Made by a program: the position numbers and the translations under genes. Positions 17,889 to 26,143 of a DNA stretch of 53,550 nucleotides are shown here, piece by piece (positions within the stretch are counted from its first letter, which is position 1; each line of letters begins with the position of its first letter). The notes under the pieces are model-generated. The model did no database searches and was not told where the DNA came from. It saw only the letters and a program-made list of their open reading frames with translations. The DNA is from Pseudomonas sp. EpS/L25 (lineage in GTDB: Bacteria; Pseudomonadota; Gammaproteobacteria; Pseudomonadales; Pseudomonadaceae), in contig NZ_LNUP01000001.1 of NCBI RefSeq assembly GCF_001512295.1, positions 1-53,550 of the forward strand, read 5' to 3'.

Positions 17889-18923
17889 TCAGGCGTGGTT
17901 TTTCAAATGGCCGAAACTGGACGTCTTGCGCGCGTGCTCCGGCAGGGCCAGCTCGCCGGCGGCGACCTTGGCGCGCAGGTAGCGGTAGGTCTGCAGCGCC
18001 TGGCTCCACATGTGCTCGCCGATGGCCAGGGCCTCGTAGCCCTCGGCCCCCGCGGCGAACCGGGGTAGCGGCGCGATGCGGGTGTGGTAGTCGCAGGCAT
18101 AGAACAGCGGGAAGGAGTAGCGCTCGGCCTTGACCTTGCGCACCCGGTGCGCGGTGGCGACGAAGGCGCCGGCGGTCATCACCTCCAGCATGTCGCCGAT
18201 GTTCACCACCAGGGCGCCGTCCAGCGGCGGGGCGTCGATCCACTGGCCGGCTTCGTTCATCACCTCCAGGCCCGGCTGGTCGGCCAGCAGGATGGTGAAG
18301 CACTCGTAGTCGGTGTGGGCGCCGATGCCGGGGGCATCCTCGGCGCTGGCGTCGAAGGGGTAGTGGATCAGCCGCAGCTTGGACGGTGGCCGGCTGACCA
18401 GGGGGTCGAAGGTATCTTCCGGCAGGTCCAGCGCCAGGGCGAAGCCGCGGAACAGCTGGCGGCCGAGGGCGAAGGCCGCCGCGTAGTAGGCCTGGACCCG
18501 CTGGCGGAAGCCCGGCAGGGTCGGCCAGGCGTTGGGGCCCAGCAGCGGGGTGCCGGCCAGTACCAGGGGATCGTCCGCCGCCACCTCGAAGCCGACGTCG
18601 AAGGCTTCCTTGTGATCGGGCTTGCCGGTGCCATAGATCTCCTCGCCTTCGGGCACGAAGCCTTTGTGCGAGGCCGAACTGCCGATGTAGTGGTCCATCT
18701 TGGCCGCCAGCGGCTGGGCGAAGTAGTCCCGCGCCGCCTGGCGCAGGCCGTGGATCAGCGCCGGGTCGAGGCCGTGGTTGCGGATGTAGAGAAAGCCCAC
18801 CTCGCGGGCGGCCTGGCCCAGTTCGGCGGCGACGGCCTGACGCTCGGCCAGGTCAGGGCTGAACAGGCCGGCGATGTCCACCACGGGGATGGTCTGGAAG
18901 GCGGCGTCTTGGACGTCTGGCAT
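17889..18923 (-). CDS. 2-oxoglutarate/Fe(II)-dependent oxygenase, isopenicillin-N-synthase family
   Basis: 344 residues from ATG 18923, preceded by GGAG; a much longer open frame to 19409 is only the shadow of the neighbouring gene. The N-terminal DIOX_N region is [10 protein letters not shown] ... [11 protein letters not shown]. The catalytic core shows [10 protein letters not shown] (HxD), a distal TAHRV histidine and ERYSF (the RxS that binds 2-oxoglutarate). Soluble, cytoplasmic. Second gene of the operon, 10 bases after the epimerase gene; it likely hydroxylates or oxidises the imported compound. Confidence 0.92.
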   Translation of the reverse strand: MPDVQDAAFQTIPVVDIAGLFSPDLAERQAVAAELGQAAREVGFLYIRNHGLDPALIHGLRQAARDYFAQPLAAKMDHYIGSSASHKGFVPEGEEIYGTGKPDHKEAFDVGFEVAADDPLVLAGTPLLGPNAWPTLPGFRQRVQAYYAAAFALGRQLFRGFALALDLPEDTFDPLVSRPPSKLRLIHYPFDASAEDAPGIGAHTDYECFTILLADQPGLEVMNEAGQWIDAPPLDGALVVNIGDMLEVMTAGAFVATAHRVRKVKAERYSFPLFYACDYHTRIAPLPRFAAGAEGYEALAIGEHMWSQALQTYRYLRAKVAAGELALPEHARKTSSFGHLKNHA

Positions 18924-18933
18924 GGCGGGCTCC

Positions 18934-19779
18934 TTAGGCGTGGTGGAGAAAGCGCTGGAAGAGGTCGCGCTGGGTGTCGGCCATCCAGCGGTTGAGGTCC
19001 CAGAGATCGGCGATGGGCATGCCGGTGAAGGGCAGGCGGAAGGTGTAGCCGTCTGGACCGAATTCGGGGGTGAGGGTGGTGAGCGGATAGCCGCGCTCGC
19101 GCTGGCTCCGCCAGACCGCTTCCCAGTGGCGCTGGTGGAAGGCCAGCTCGCGGGCGTATTCCGGCGCGGCGGGGTGGGGTACCTGGGGACCCTGGTCGTA
19201 GCCGACCCGGGCCTGGATGTGATGGACGCGGCTGACGAAGTCGCCCAGGTCGTCGGCGGGATCGTCCAACAGCCGTTCGCAGCCCACCACCCAGTGGCTG
19301 ATGTCGGTGGTGAACAGCAGCTCCGGCAGTTGGCGCGCGATCTCCAGGGTGATCCAGGGGGTGGCCAGGCAACGCGCGCGGTGGGTCTCGAAGCTGCACA
19401 GGTGGCCATCGCGCCGGGCGATTTCCTGGGCCTGGCCGAGGAAGTCCAGTTGCTGCGCGGTGGACCAGCGATCGTTGCCGGCCAGCACGTTGACGAAGCG
19501 CGGTTCCAGTTCGGCGGAGGCGTCCAGCTGGCGCTCCAGGTCGCGCAGGTGCTCGGCCGGGGTCAGTGCCTGGTCGGGCAGCACGGCGCCGCCGGTGAAG
19601 AGGATGGCGATGTAGTCCAGGCCCTCGCCGGCGAGCAGTGCCCCCAGCTCACGGCGTTCGGTGGCGGTCTGCGGCAACCGCGCCTCGATGCCGGTGAAGC
19701 CGGCGCCGCGGGCTTCGCGGCAGGCGCGCTCACGCTGCTCGGCGTGGCCCCAGAGGCTGCGGAAGAGGTCGAGTTTCAT
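18934..19779 (-). CDS. Sugar phosphate isomerase/epimerase family TIM-barrel protein
   Basis: 281 residues. AP-endonuclease-2-type TIM barrel: [11 protein letters not shown] start, [54 protein letters not shown]. The Glu, Asp and His residues at barrel-strand ends fit a divalent-metal site. First gene of a five-gene operon with the oxygenase, ABC uptake genes and aldolase. No local regulator gene precedes it. Specific reaction unknown. Confidence 0.88.
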   Translation of the reverse strand: MKLDLFRSLWGHAEQRERACREARGAGFTGIEARLPQTATERRELGALLAGEGLDYIAILFTGGAVLPDQALTPAEHLRDLERQLDASAELEPRFVNVLAGNDRWSTAQQLDFLGQAQEIARRDGHLCSFETHRARCLATPWITLEIARQLPELLFTTDISHWVVGCERLLDDPADDLGDFVSRVHHIQARVGYDQGPQVPHPAAPEYARELAFHQRHWEAVWRSQRERGYPLTTLTPEFGPDGYTFRLPFTGMPIADLWDLNRWMADTQRDLFQRFLHHA

Positions 19780-19966
19780 GCGGGCAACGGCCTCCCAGGG
19801 TCGGGATCGGATGAGGGCAGTTGCAAGGAGATGAAGTGGCCGCAGCTCTACCGGCTAGGTGCCAGGTGCGGTGTGCGGACGTTGACTGCAGGCGAACGTC
19901 TGAACACCACGCTGGCGATTCTGCGGGGGGCGGGATCGCCTTTGAATAGGCGGCGGCAAAAACTTA

Positions 19967-20017
19967 CTTCAGAGATTTCGTAACTGAAGACGGTGGCGAG
20001 CGGAACCGCCGCCACCG
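19967..20017 (-). terminator. Two adjacent hairpins behind the chemoreceptor gene
   Basis: On the minus strand, CGGTGGCG/CGCCACCG (20017-19991) is followed by CTTCAG/CTGAAG (19989-19967) and then TAAGTTTTTG. The second stem with its T-run resembles a weak intrinsic terminator for the chemoreceptor transcript. It also separates that gene from the epimerase operon, whose promoter should lie in 19780-19965. Confidence 0.5.
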
Positions 20018-20030
20018 CTGGGCGCCGGAC

Positions 20031-21344
20031 TCAGCTCAGCCGCCGGGCGAACTGGCCCACGGCGCCGACCACGCGCTGGGCACCGTCCTGGATCTCGGTG
20101 ATACGGCTGCCGGCGGCATTGGCCAGTTGCAGGCCCTGTTCCGCCTGGTGCTTGCTCGCCGCCATGTTGGCCACGGCGGTCTGCGCCAGCTGCTGGTTCT
20201 GCTGCACCACGCCGACGATCTCCTCGGTGGCCTTGCTGGTGCGGCCAGCCAGTTGGCGTACCTCGTCGGCCACCACGGCGAAGCCACGACCCTGCTCGCC
20301 GGCCCGGGCGGCCTCGATGGCGGCGTTGAGCGCCAGCAGGTTGGTCTGTTCGGCGATGCCGCTGATGGTCTTGACGATGGTGCTGATCACCAGCGACTGC
20401 TCGCCCAGGGCTTCGATGCCGTTGGAGGCCACCTGCAGCTCTTCGGCGATCTTGCGCATCACCGCCACGGTGTCCTGCACCACCTCGGCGCCCTGGCGGG
20501 CGCTCTCGTCGGTCTGCTGGGAGATGTCGAAGGCCACCTTGGCGGCCTCGGCCACGGCCTGCTCCTGCTCGACCTGCTCGGTGATGACGGTGGCGAACTT
20601 GACCACCTTGTACAGCTCGCCGCGGGTATTGAGCACCGGGTTGTAGGAGGCTTCCAGCCAGACCGTGCGGCCATGGCTGTCGAGGCGTTTGAAGCGGCTG
20701 GCGATGAATTCACCCCGGTTCAGCCGCGCCCAGAACGCCTGGTACTCGGCGGAATGGGCTTCCTCGCTGGTGCAGAACATCCGGTGGTGCTTACCCTGGA
20801 TCTGCGCCAGGGAATAGCCCATGCCTTGCAGGAAGCGGTCGTTGGCGGTGAGCACCTCGCCGGCCAGGTTGAATTCGATGACCGCGGTGGAGCGTAGCAG
20901 GGCGTTGATTAAGCCCTCATGTTCGGTGGCGGTTTCCACCTGTTCGGTGCGGTCGTGGGCGTAGCAGATGGTCTTGTGGATACGGCCCTGGGCATCGCGC
21001 AGCGGCTGCCAGGTCGCATAGAGCCAGGCCTCTTCGCCGTTGGCCCGCAGCAGGCGGTACATGCCGCTGGTCTGGGTGCCGTGGTTGAGGGCGTTCTTGA
21101 GGTCGCGGTAGCAGGGCAACTGCTTCACGTAAGCGGGGATGAAGTCATCCAGCGGCCGTCCGGTGAGGGCTTCGGGGCGATAGCCCAGTTCCCGGCAGAA
21201 GCGTTCGTTGACGCGTTCGACGTTGCCCTGACCATCCAGGGTGAGGCTGAGCGCCTGGCTTTCGAAGCCGGCGTGCAACTGATGCAATTCGGCGACCTCG
21301 GCGCGCAGTTGGGCGAGCTCGGTCTTGAGGTGGCGATTGAACAT
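20031..21344 (-). CDS. Soluble PAS-PAS methyl-accepting chemotaxis protein (Aer-like)
   Basis: 437 residues, no membrane segment. Two PAS domains (about 25-140 and 145-265; phrases such as [20 protein letters not shown] and [19 protein letters not shown]) precede an MCP signalling domain. The highly conserved hairpin tip reads [20 protein letters not shown] followed by [18 protein letters not shown]. It should interact with CheA/CheW in cytoplasmic or Aer-type receptor arrays and sense redox or a small ligand through the PAS domains. The signalling domain is short and there is no CheB/CheR-docking pentapeptide at the C-terminus. Confidence 0.93.
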   Translation of the reverse strand: MFNRHLKTELAQLRAEVAELHQLHAGFESQALSLTLDGQGNVERVNERFCRELGYRPEALTGRPLDDFIPAYVKQLPCYRDLKNALNHGTQTSGMYRLLRANGEEAWLYATWQPLRDAQGRIHKTICYAHDRTEQVETATEHEGLINALLRSTAVIEFNLAGEVLTANDRFLQGMGYSLAQIQGKHHRMFCTSEEAHSAEYQAFWARLNRGEFIASRFKRLDSHGRTVWLEASYNPVLNTRGELYKVVKFATVITEQVEQEQAVAEAAKVAFDISQQTDESARQGAEVVQDTVAVMRKIAEELQVASNGIEALGEQSLVISTIVKTISGIAEQTNLLALNAAIEAARAGEQGRGFAVVADEVRQLAGRTSKATEEIVGVVQQNQQLAQTAVANMAASKHQAEQGLQLANAAGSRITEIQDGAQRVVGAVGQFARRLS

Positions 21345-21447
21345 GGCAGGGCACCGACAGAAGGAAAGGTAAGACTTCCACTACTTCGACGGCGCCGGGA
21401 TTTTCTTAAGGGGGAGTGGAGCGACTTCCGACCGTGGTCTTGGCGGT

Positions 21448-21897
21448 TCAGCCCTGCTGGCTGGCGATGAAGCGGCGGAAGGCGGCCAGGGTGGCTTCGC
21501 TGACGTGGTGTTCCATGCCCTCGGCATCGCGCCGGGCGGTATCGGCGTCGACGCCGAGGCTCAGCAGGAAGGTCTCCACCACGTGGTGGCGCGCCCGGCT
21601 GGCTTCGGCCAGGGCCTCGCCTTCGGGGGTGAGGAAGACGCCACGATAGGGCCGCTGCACGATCAGGCCGGCGGTGGCCAGGCGCTTGAGCATCTTGGCC
21701 ACGGTCGGTTGGGCCACGCCGATGCGCGCGGCGATGTCGACCTGGCGCGCTTCGCCACCGTCACGGATGAGGTCCGAGATGAGCTCGACGTAGTCTTCGA
21801 TCAGCTCCTGGCGATGCGCCTCGCGGACCTGTTGAAAACCTTCCATGTGAATGGATGGATCGACCAACCGATTCAGCAGTTCGTCGTCCTTAGTCAT
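21448..21897 (-). CDS. mntR: Manganese-responsive DtxR-family repressor MntR
   Basis: 149 residues from ATG 21897. Winged HTH with [20 protein letters not shown]. Metal-site residues of the MntR type follow: E and H in [17 protein letters not shown] and [13 protein letters not shown]. The extended N-terminus is typical of proteobacterial MntR. It is divergent from mntH at 22112, and the palindrome at 22056-22071 between them is the expected operator. With Mn(II) it should shut off mntH. Confidence 0.92.
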   Translation of the reverse strand: MTKDDELLNRLVDPSIHMEGFQQVREAHRQELIEDYVELISDLIRDGGEARQVDIAARIGVAQPTVAKMLKRLATAGLIVQRPYRGVFLTPEGEALAEASRARHHVVETFLLSLGVDADTARRDAEGMEHHVSEATLAAFRRFIASQQG

Positions 21898-22055
21898 GTT
21901 GCCCACCTGAATGACCTTCTCCGCAAGAGCAGTGCGACCCGACGGGCCGTTCGGGCGCCATTTTGACCGAGTTGCGGGCGAATACCAAAGTTTCCTTTAC
22001 CAATGGGCGTTATGGAGAGACGAGATAGAGATTTTTTATTGCTGGATGTGTGAAT

Positions 22056-22071
22056 TTTAGCCTAGGCTAAA
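22056..22071. promoter_or_regulatory. Perfect 16-bp palindrome, candidate MntR operator
   Basis: TTTAGCCTAGGCTAAA is fully self-complementary and lies 40 bases before the mntH start in the mntR-mntH divergent region. Form and position match a DtxR/MntR-type operator. Binding by MntR is inferred from context. Confidence 0.75.
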
Positions 22072-22111
22072 TTCTCCAAAGGGTAGTTACCTGTTGCCGC
22101 ACGAGCCAGAC

Positions 22112-23461
22112 ATGAAAGAATCCGCCCGCTACGTCGAGCCCGCCTGGCAGGAGCCTTCCGCTCCCACCCGACCCAGTCTGGGGCGGATGAATGCCAGCGT
22201 GCCGGTGCCCAAGGATGGCTCCTGGTTCCGCCGGCTGCTGGCCTTCCTCGGGCCGGGCTACATGATTTCGGTGGGCTACATGGACCCGGGCAACTGGGCC
22301 ACGGACCTGGCCGGCGGCGCGCAATTCGGCTACCTGCTGCTGTCGGTGATCCTGCTCTCCAACCTGATGGCCATCCTGCTGCAGGCCCTGGCCGCGCGCC
22401 TGGGCATCGCCACCGGGCTGGACCTGGCCCAGGCCTGCCGCGCGCGCTATTCGCGGGCGGTGAGCCTGCTGCTATGGATCGCCTGCGAGATCGCCATCAT
22501 CGCCTGCGATCTGGCCGAGGTGATCGGCACCGCCATCGCCCTCAATCTGCTGTTCGGCATCCCGCTGATATGGGGTGCCATCCTCACCGCGCTGGACGTC
22601 TTCCTCATCCTGCTGCTGATGAATCGCGGCTTCCGCTGGCTGGAAGCCTTCGTCATCGCCCTGCTGACGCTGATCTTCGTCTGCTTCGGGGTGCAGATGG
22701 CGCTGGCCCAGCCGCCCATCGCCGCGGTGCTCGACGGCTTCCTGCCCAAGGCGGAGATCATCACCAACCCGGCCGCGCTGTACCTGGCCATCGGCATCAT
22801 CGGTGCCACGGTGATGCCCCACAACCTCTACCTGCATTCCTCCATCGTGCAGACCCGCGCCTATCCGCGTACCGAGGAGGGGCGGCGCATGGGCCTGCGC
22901 TGGGCGGTGGCCGACAGCACCCTGGCGCTGATGCTGGCGCTGTTCGTCAACGCCGCCATCCTCATCACCGCGGCGGCGGTGTTCCACAGTGCCGGGCGCA
23001 CCGACGTGGCCGAGATCCAGGACGCCTACCACCTGTTGTCGCCGATGCTGGGCGTCGGCATCGCCTCGCTGCTGTTCGCCGTGGCGCTGTTGGCCTCGGG
23101 GATCAACTCCACCGTCACTGCGACCCTGGCCGGCCAGATCGTCATGGAGGGCTTTCTCTCGCTACGCATTCCCGATTGGGCGCGGCGGCTGATCACCCGC
23201 GGCATCGCCGTCATCCCGGTGGTGGTGGTGACCGGTCTCTATGGCGAAAGCGGCACCGCCAGGCTGCTGGTGCTGAGCCAGGTGGTGCTGTCCATGCAAC
23301 TGCCCTTCGCGGTGATTCCCCTGGTGCGCTTCGTCTCGGATCGCCAACTGATGGGCTCCTTCGTCATCGGCCGGATCACGGCGCTTTTGGCCTGGGCAGT
23401 GGCCGGTCTGATCGTGGTGCTCAACGTCAAACTGCTGCTGGATATGGTGTTCGGCAACTAG
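22112..23461 (+). CDS. mntH: Nramp-family Mn(II)/H+ symporter
   Basis: 449 residues from ATG 22112; an in-frame TTG at 22094 is possible. Eleven or so membrane segments. The two metal-binding signatures are intact: GYMDPGNW in segment 1 and [10 protein letters not shown] in segment 6. It imports Mn(II) (and some Fe(II)) across the inner membrane. The leading ~40 residues form a longer cytoplasmic tail than in E. coli MntH. Its TAG stop codon is formed at the edge of a 114-bp MITE (23460-23573), so the C-terminal end may have been altered by that insertion. Confidence 0.95.
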   Translation: MKESARYVEPAWQEPSAPTRPSLGRMNASVPVPKDGSWFRRLLAFLGPGYMISVGYMDPGNWATDLAGGAQFGYLLLSVILLSNLMAILLQALAARLGIATGLDLAQACRARYSRAVSLLLWIACEIAIIACDLAEVIGTAIALNLLFGIPLIWGAILTALDVFLILLLMNRGFRWLEAFVIALLTLIFVCFGVQMALAQPPIAAVLDGFLPKAEIITNPAALYLAIGIIGATVMPHNLYLHSSIVQTRAYPRTEEGRRMGLRWAVADSTLALMLALFVNAAILITAAAVFHSAGRTDVAEIQDAYHLLSPMLGVGIASLLFAVALLASGINSTVTATLAGQIVMEGFLSLRIPDWARRLITRGIAVIPVVVVTGLYGESGTARLLVLSQVVLSMQLPFAVIPLVRFVSDRQLMGSFVIGRITALLAWAVAGLIVVLNVKLLLDMVFGN

Positions 23462-23573
23462 TGTGGTGTTTCAGACGTTCGCACAAGAATTGGCGGATGA
23501 TTTTTTTGTTCGGGCCAGGCCTGGCAAAAAAGCGTCGTCAAAATTGTGCAGTTGACTTCTGAAACACCACACT
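23460..23573. repeat. MITE-like near-palindrome at the mntH stop codon
   Basis: AGTGTGGTGTTTCAGA (23460-23475) is perfectly repeated in inverted orientation at 23558-23573. The interior also pairs: T-run against A-run, with the 12-base palindrome GCCAGGCCTGGC at the middle, so the whole 114 bases can fold into one long hairpin. It may act as an mntH terminator. No coding capacity; the parent element is not recognised. Confidence 0.65.
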
Positions 23574-23690
23574 GGGTCGAGCCGGGGCGAGGGCTCTGGA
23601 GCACGGGTTTAGGAACTTGTCGCAGCGAAGCGGAATCCATTCGTTACGACGATAAGAAGTCCTTTCCCTGAACCATCCGGAGCACTCGCC

Positions 23691-24695
23691 ATGTCTCTCG
23701 ACACCCGTCACACCGCTGCCTACGCGGCCACCGCCACTGCACCGCTGCTCAAGCGCATCTCCTGGAGTTCGATCATCGCTGGCGTGGTCATCGCCCTGAC
23801 CGTTTCACTGCTGCTCAGCCTGCTGGGTACCGCCATCGGCTCGGCGTCCATCGACCCGCAGCAGGAAGCCAATCCGCTGGCCGGCCTGGGCAAGGGCACC
23901 GGTATCTGGGTCGGCATCAGCGCTGCCATCTCGGTGTTCGTCGGTGCCTGGATCGCCGGCCGCCTGGCCCAGCGTGAAGGCGCGCTGCACGGTATCCTGG
24001 TCTGGGCCAGCGTGACCCTGGTCAGCGTCTACCTGGTGTCCAGCGCCGTAAGCGGCGTGGTGCGCACCGGCCTGAACGTGGCGGGCAGCGGCCTGTCGAT
24101 GATCGGCAGCGGTATCTCCCAGGCGGCACCGGCCCTGACCAACCAGGTTCAGGACCAACTGCGTCAGCAGGGCATCCAGCTCGACCTGGGTGATCTGCAG
24201 AACGAGTTGGAAACCGCCCTGCGCCAGACCGGCAAGACCGAGCTGCAGCCGGAGAACCTCAAGCAGCAGGCCCAGGGGGCCGAGCAGGATGCCAAGAACA
24301 CTGCCGAGAACAGTGCCAATGACCCGCAGCAGACCGATGACCAACTGACCGCCCTGCTGGATCGCCTCAAGCAGCGTGGCGACCAGGCCTGGAACGCCGC
24401 CGACCGTCAGGCCCTGGTGAACCTGATCAAGGCCCGTACCGGCAAGAGCGACGCCGAGGCCAACGCCATCGTCGACAAGGCCCAGCAGACCTACCAGCAG
24501 GCCTACGCCAAGTATCAGGAACTCAAGGCCCAGGCCGAGCAGAAGGCCCGTGAAGCGGCCGACGTGGCTGCCCGCAAGGTCTCCCAGGCCAGCTGGGTGC
24601 TGCTGATCAGCCTGGTGATCGGTGGCGTCGTCGGTGCCATCGGCGGTGCCCTGGGTCGCCGCACCCAGCCGGCCAACAAGGTGGTCGCCGTCTAA
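23691..24695 (+). CDS. Membrane protein of YrzE/TIGR04086-like type with coiled-coil middle
   Basis: 334 residues. Hydrophobic segments near residues 22-45 and 70-130 are followed by a long Gln/Ala/Lys-rich, probably helical section (about 145-300), then a C-terminal glycine-rich membrane segment (LLISLVIGGVVGAIGGALG). Start ATG 23691. Similar proteins are widespread in Pseudomonas and annotated as hypothetical or YrzE-like; function unknown, perhaps envelope stress. Single gene followed by a clear terminator. Confidence 0.75.
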   Translation: MSLDTRHTAAYAATATAPLLKRISWSSIIAGVVIALTVSLLLSLLGTAIGSASIDPQQEANPLAGLGKGTGIWVGISAAISVFVGAWIAGRLAQREGALHGILVWASVTLVSVYLVSSAVSGVVRTGLNVAGSGLSMIGSGISQAAPALTNQVQDQLRQQGIQLDLGDLQNELETALRQTGKTELQPENLKQQAQGAEQDAKNTAENSANDPQQTDDQLTALLDRLKQRGDQAWNAADRQALVNLIKARTGKSDAEANAIVDKAQQTYQQAYAKYQELKAQAEQKAREAADVAARKVSQASWVLLISLVIGGVVGAIGGALGRRTQPANKVVAV

Positions 24696-24727
24696 CCGAG
24701 CGTTTCAGCCGCGCTGAACGATCGAGG

Positions 24728-24757
24728 CGATGCCCGAACCGGAAGGCTCGGGCATCG
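24728..24757 (+). terminator. Intrinsic terminator
   Basis: CGATGCCCGA (24728-24737) pairs with TCGGGCATCG (24748-24757), then TCGTTTCTT follows. It ends the membrane-protein transcript just 10 bases before the IS5-type palindrome. Confidence 0.8.
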
Positions 24758-24826
24758 TCGTTTCTTAGGCTCTGTACGAAAAATCCGAGCGAGTAGAATT
24801 GGCACCATGAGGGGCTGGAGGGCCGC

Positions 24827-25132
24827 ATGGCAAAGCGTTACGAACTCCCGGATGAAGCGTGGGAGCTGATTGCAGATGTTGTTTCGCCTGAGCAGAAGAG
24901 GGGGCGGCCACGCAGTGATGACCGGCTGATGCTCAATGGCATCTTCTGGATCCTGTGTTCAGGTGCTGCCTGGCGCGACCTGCCAGAGCGGTTCGGCCCC
25001 TGGTCGACGGTGTATCAGCGGTTTCGTGACTGGCGAGATGACGGCACCTTTGATCGAGTTCTCGAGCGCCTACGTAGGCGCTCGAGAACTCGATCAAAGG
25101 TGCCGTCATCTCGCCAGTCACGAAACCGCTGA
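24827..25132 (+). pseudogene. IS5-family transposase N-terminus, left copy
   Basis: The first ~82 residues are a DUF4096-type IS5/IS427 transposase start (MAKRYELPDEAWELIADVV ... AAWRDLPERFGPWSTVYQRF). The frame then crosses the palindrome centre into the inverted copy and ends with 19 meaningless residues. The DDE domain is missing, so it cannot transpose by itself. Confidence 0.9.
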
Positions 25133-25320
25133 TACACCGTCGACCAGGGGCCGAACCGCTCTGGCAGGTCGCGCCAGGCAGCACCTGAACACAGGATCCA
25201 GAAGATGCCATTGAGCATCAGCCGGTCATCACTGCGTGGCCGCCCCCTCTTCTGCTCAGGCGAAACAACATCTGCAATCAGCTCCCACGCTTCATCCGGG
25301 AGTTCGTAACGCTTTGCCAT
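25015..25320 (-). pseudogene. IS5-family transposase N-terminus, inverted copy
   Basis: Identical mirror image of the 24827-25132 fragment on the opposite strand; the two fragments overlap across the palindrome centre. Same truncation, no catalytic domain. Confidence 0.9.
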
Positions 25321-25381
25321 GCGGCCCTCCAGCCCCTCATGGTGCCAATTCTACTCGCTCGGATTTTTCGTACAGAGCCTA

Positions 25382-26143
25382 GGTCTGAGCGTGGACGAGT
25401 TGGGGCTCAGTGTCATCAACATCCGTAGCACCGGGTTCAAAAACGTCGCGGTTCTGTTCCACGACATCCGGATCAGAAAGAGGTGCGCGATCGTCACAGA
25501 CATGGACACAGTGTTCTTCGACACCACGCCGAATCTGGCGGACAGCGACGCCTGGGCTGCCAGAAAGCGCAAGGCGATCGGATCACAAACGGCCGGAGCG
25601 CATCGAAAGATCGATCTGGACGCATTTGGAGCTGGCAACGTTTGGGTGCGTAGCTTCTACGCAACGCATACATTCGAGGTGGATTTTGTTGGGGCGGGCA
25701 ACCATGAAGTGATCGTGCGTACCGTCGATAAAGTCTACAAGGCGCCAGCGACGATCACGCAGGCAACGACCGAGCTTCGCTCTGGCCTCCTTCATCAGAG
25801 TGGCTTTCGCACCCTGACGATGGCCGAGCAGGAAGGCAAGGGATGGTTCGCGGTCTTAGTCGCCCAAACTCTGGATCACCAGCTCGTGGTGCCGCCATAC
25901 ATCCGAGAAGCGGTGCTGTTCGCGCACGGCTCGTTTTCGCGCCCGCTGATTATTCGAATTCTCCAATACCGGATCAGTTGCCTGTGGCGCATAGATGTCG
26001 CTTCGCATGCGCGTCTGAGCGCGTTTGCTTTGGAGCTGGAGCGGTTCCGTGAGCAGGAGATCGATTTGCCCGCGCTGCGAGCGGCAACTGTAGCAGCGTT
26101 GCCAGGTGATGTGGTCCATGCGTTCCTGGCCGGTATGAACTGA
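25382..26143 (+). pseudogene. Gabija GajA-like OLD-family nuclease, Toprim C-terminal fragment
   Basis: The frame enters directly from the IS edge (GLSVDELGLSVINIRSTGF) and runs 253 residues to a TGA. It contains the Toprim DxD (CAIVTDMDT) and the later C-terminal region of OLD nucleases. The ABC-type ATPase half and the Toprim glutamate motif (EGxxE, normally just before this point) are missing from the window, so the fragment cannot be an active nuclease. The stop overlaps the helicase start (TGATG), the tight gajA-gajB coupling seen in Gabija systems. There is no promoter or start codon of its own. Confidence 0.85.

Larger units (their letters stand above)
24768..25379. mobile_element. Perfect 612-bp palindrome: two head-to-head IS5/IS427-group left ends
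   Basis: Every base from 24768 mirrors its complement about a centre between 25073 and 25074 (central TAC|GTA). Each arm is the first ~306 bp of an IS5-type element: terminal GGCTCTGTACGAAAAATC, then the start of the transposase gene. The unit is flanked by TA on both sides (24766-24767 and 25380-25381), as expected for a target duplication of this group. It separates the chromosome from the middle of gajA. Exact palindromes this long can be genuine IS products or assembly joins. Confidence 0.9.
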
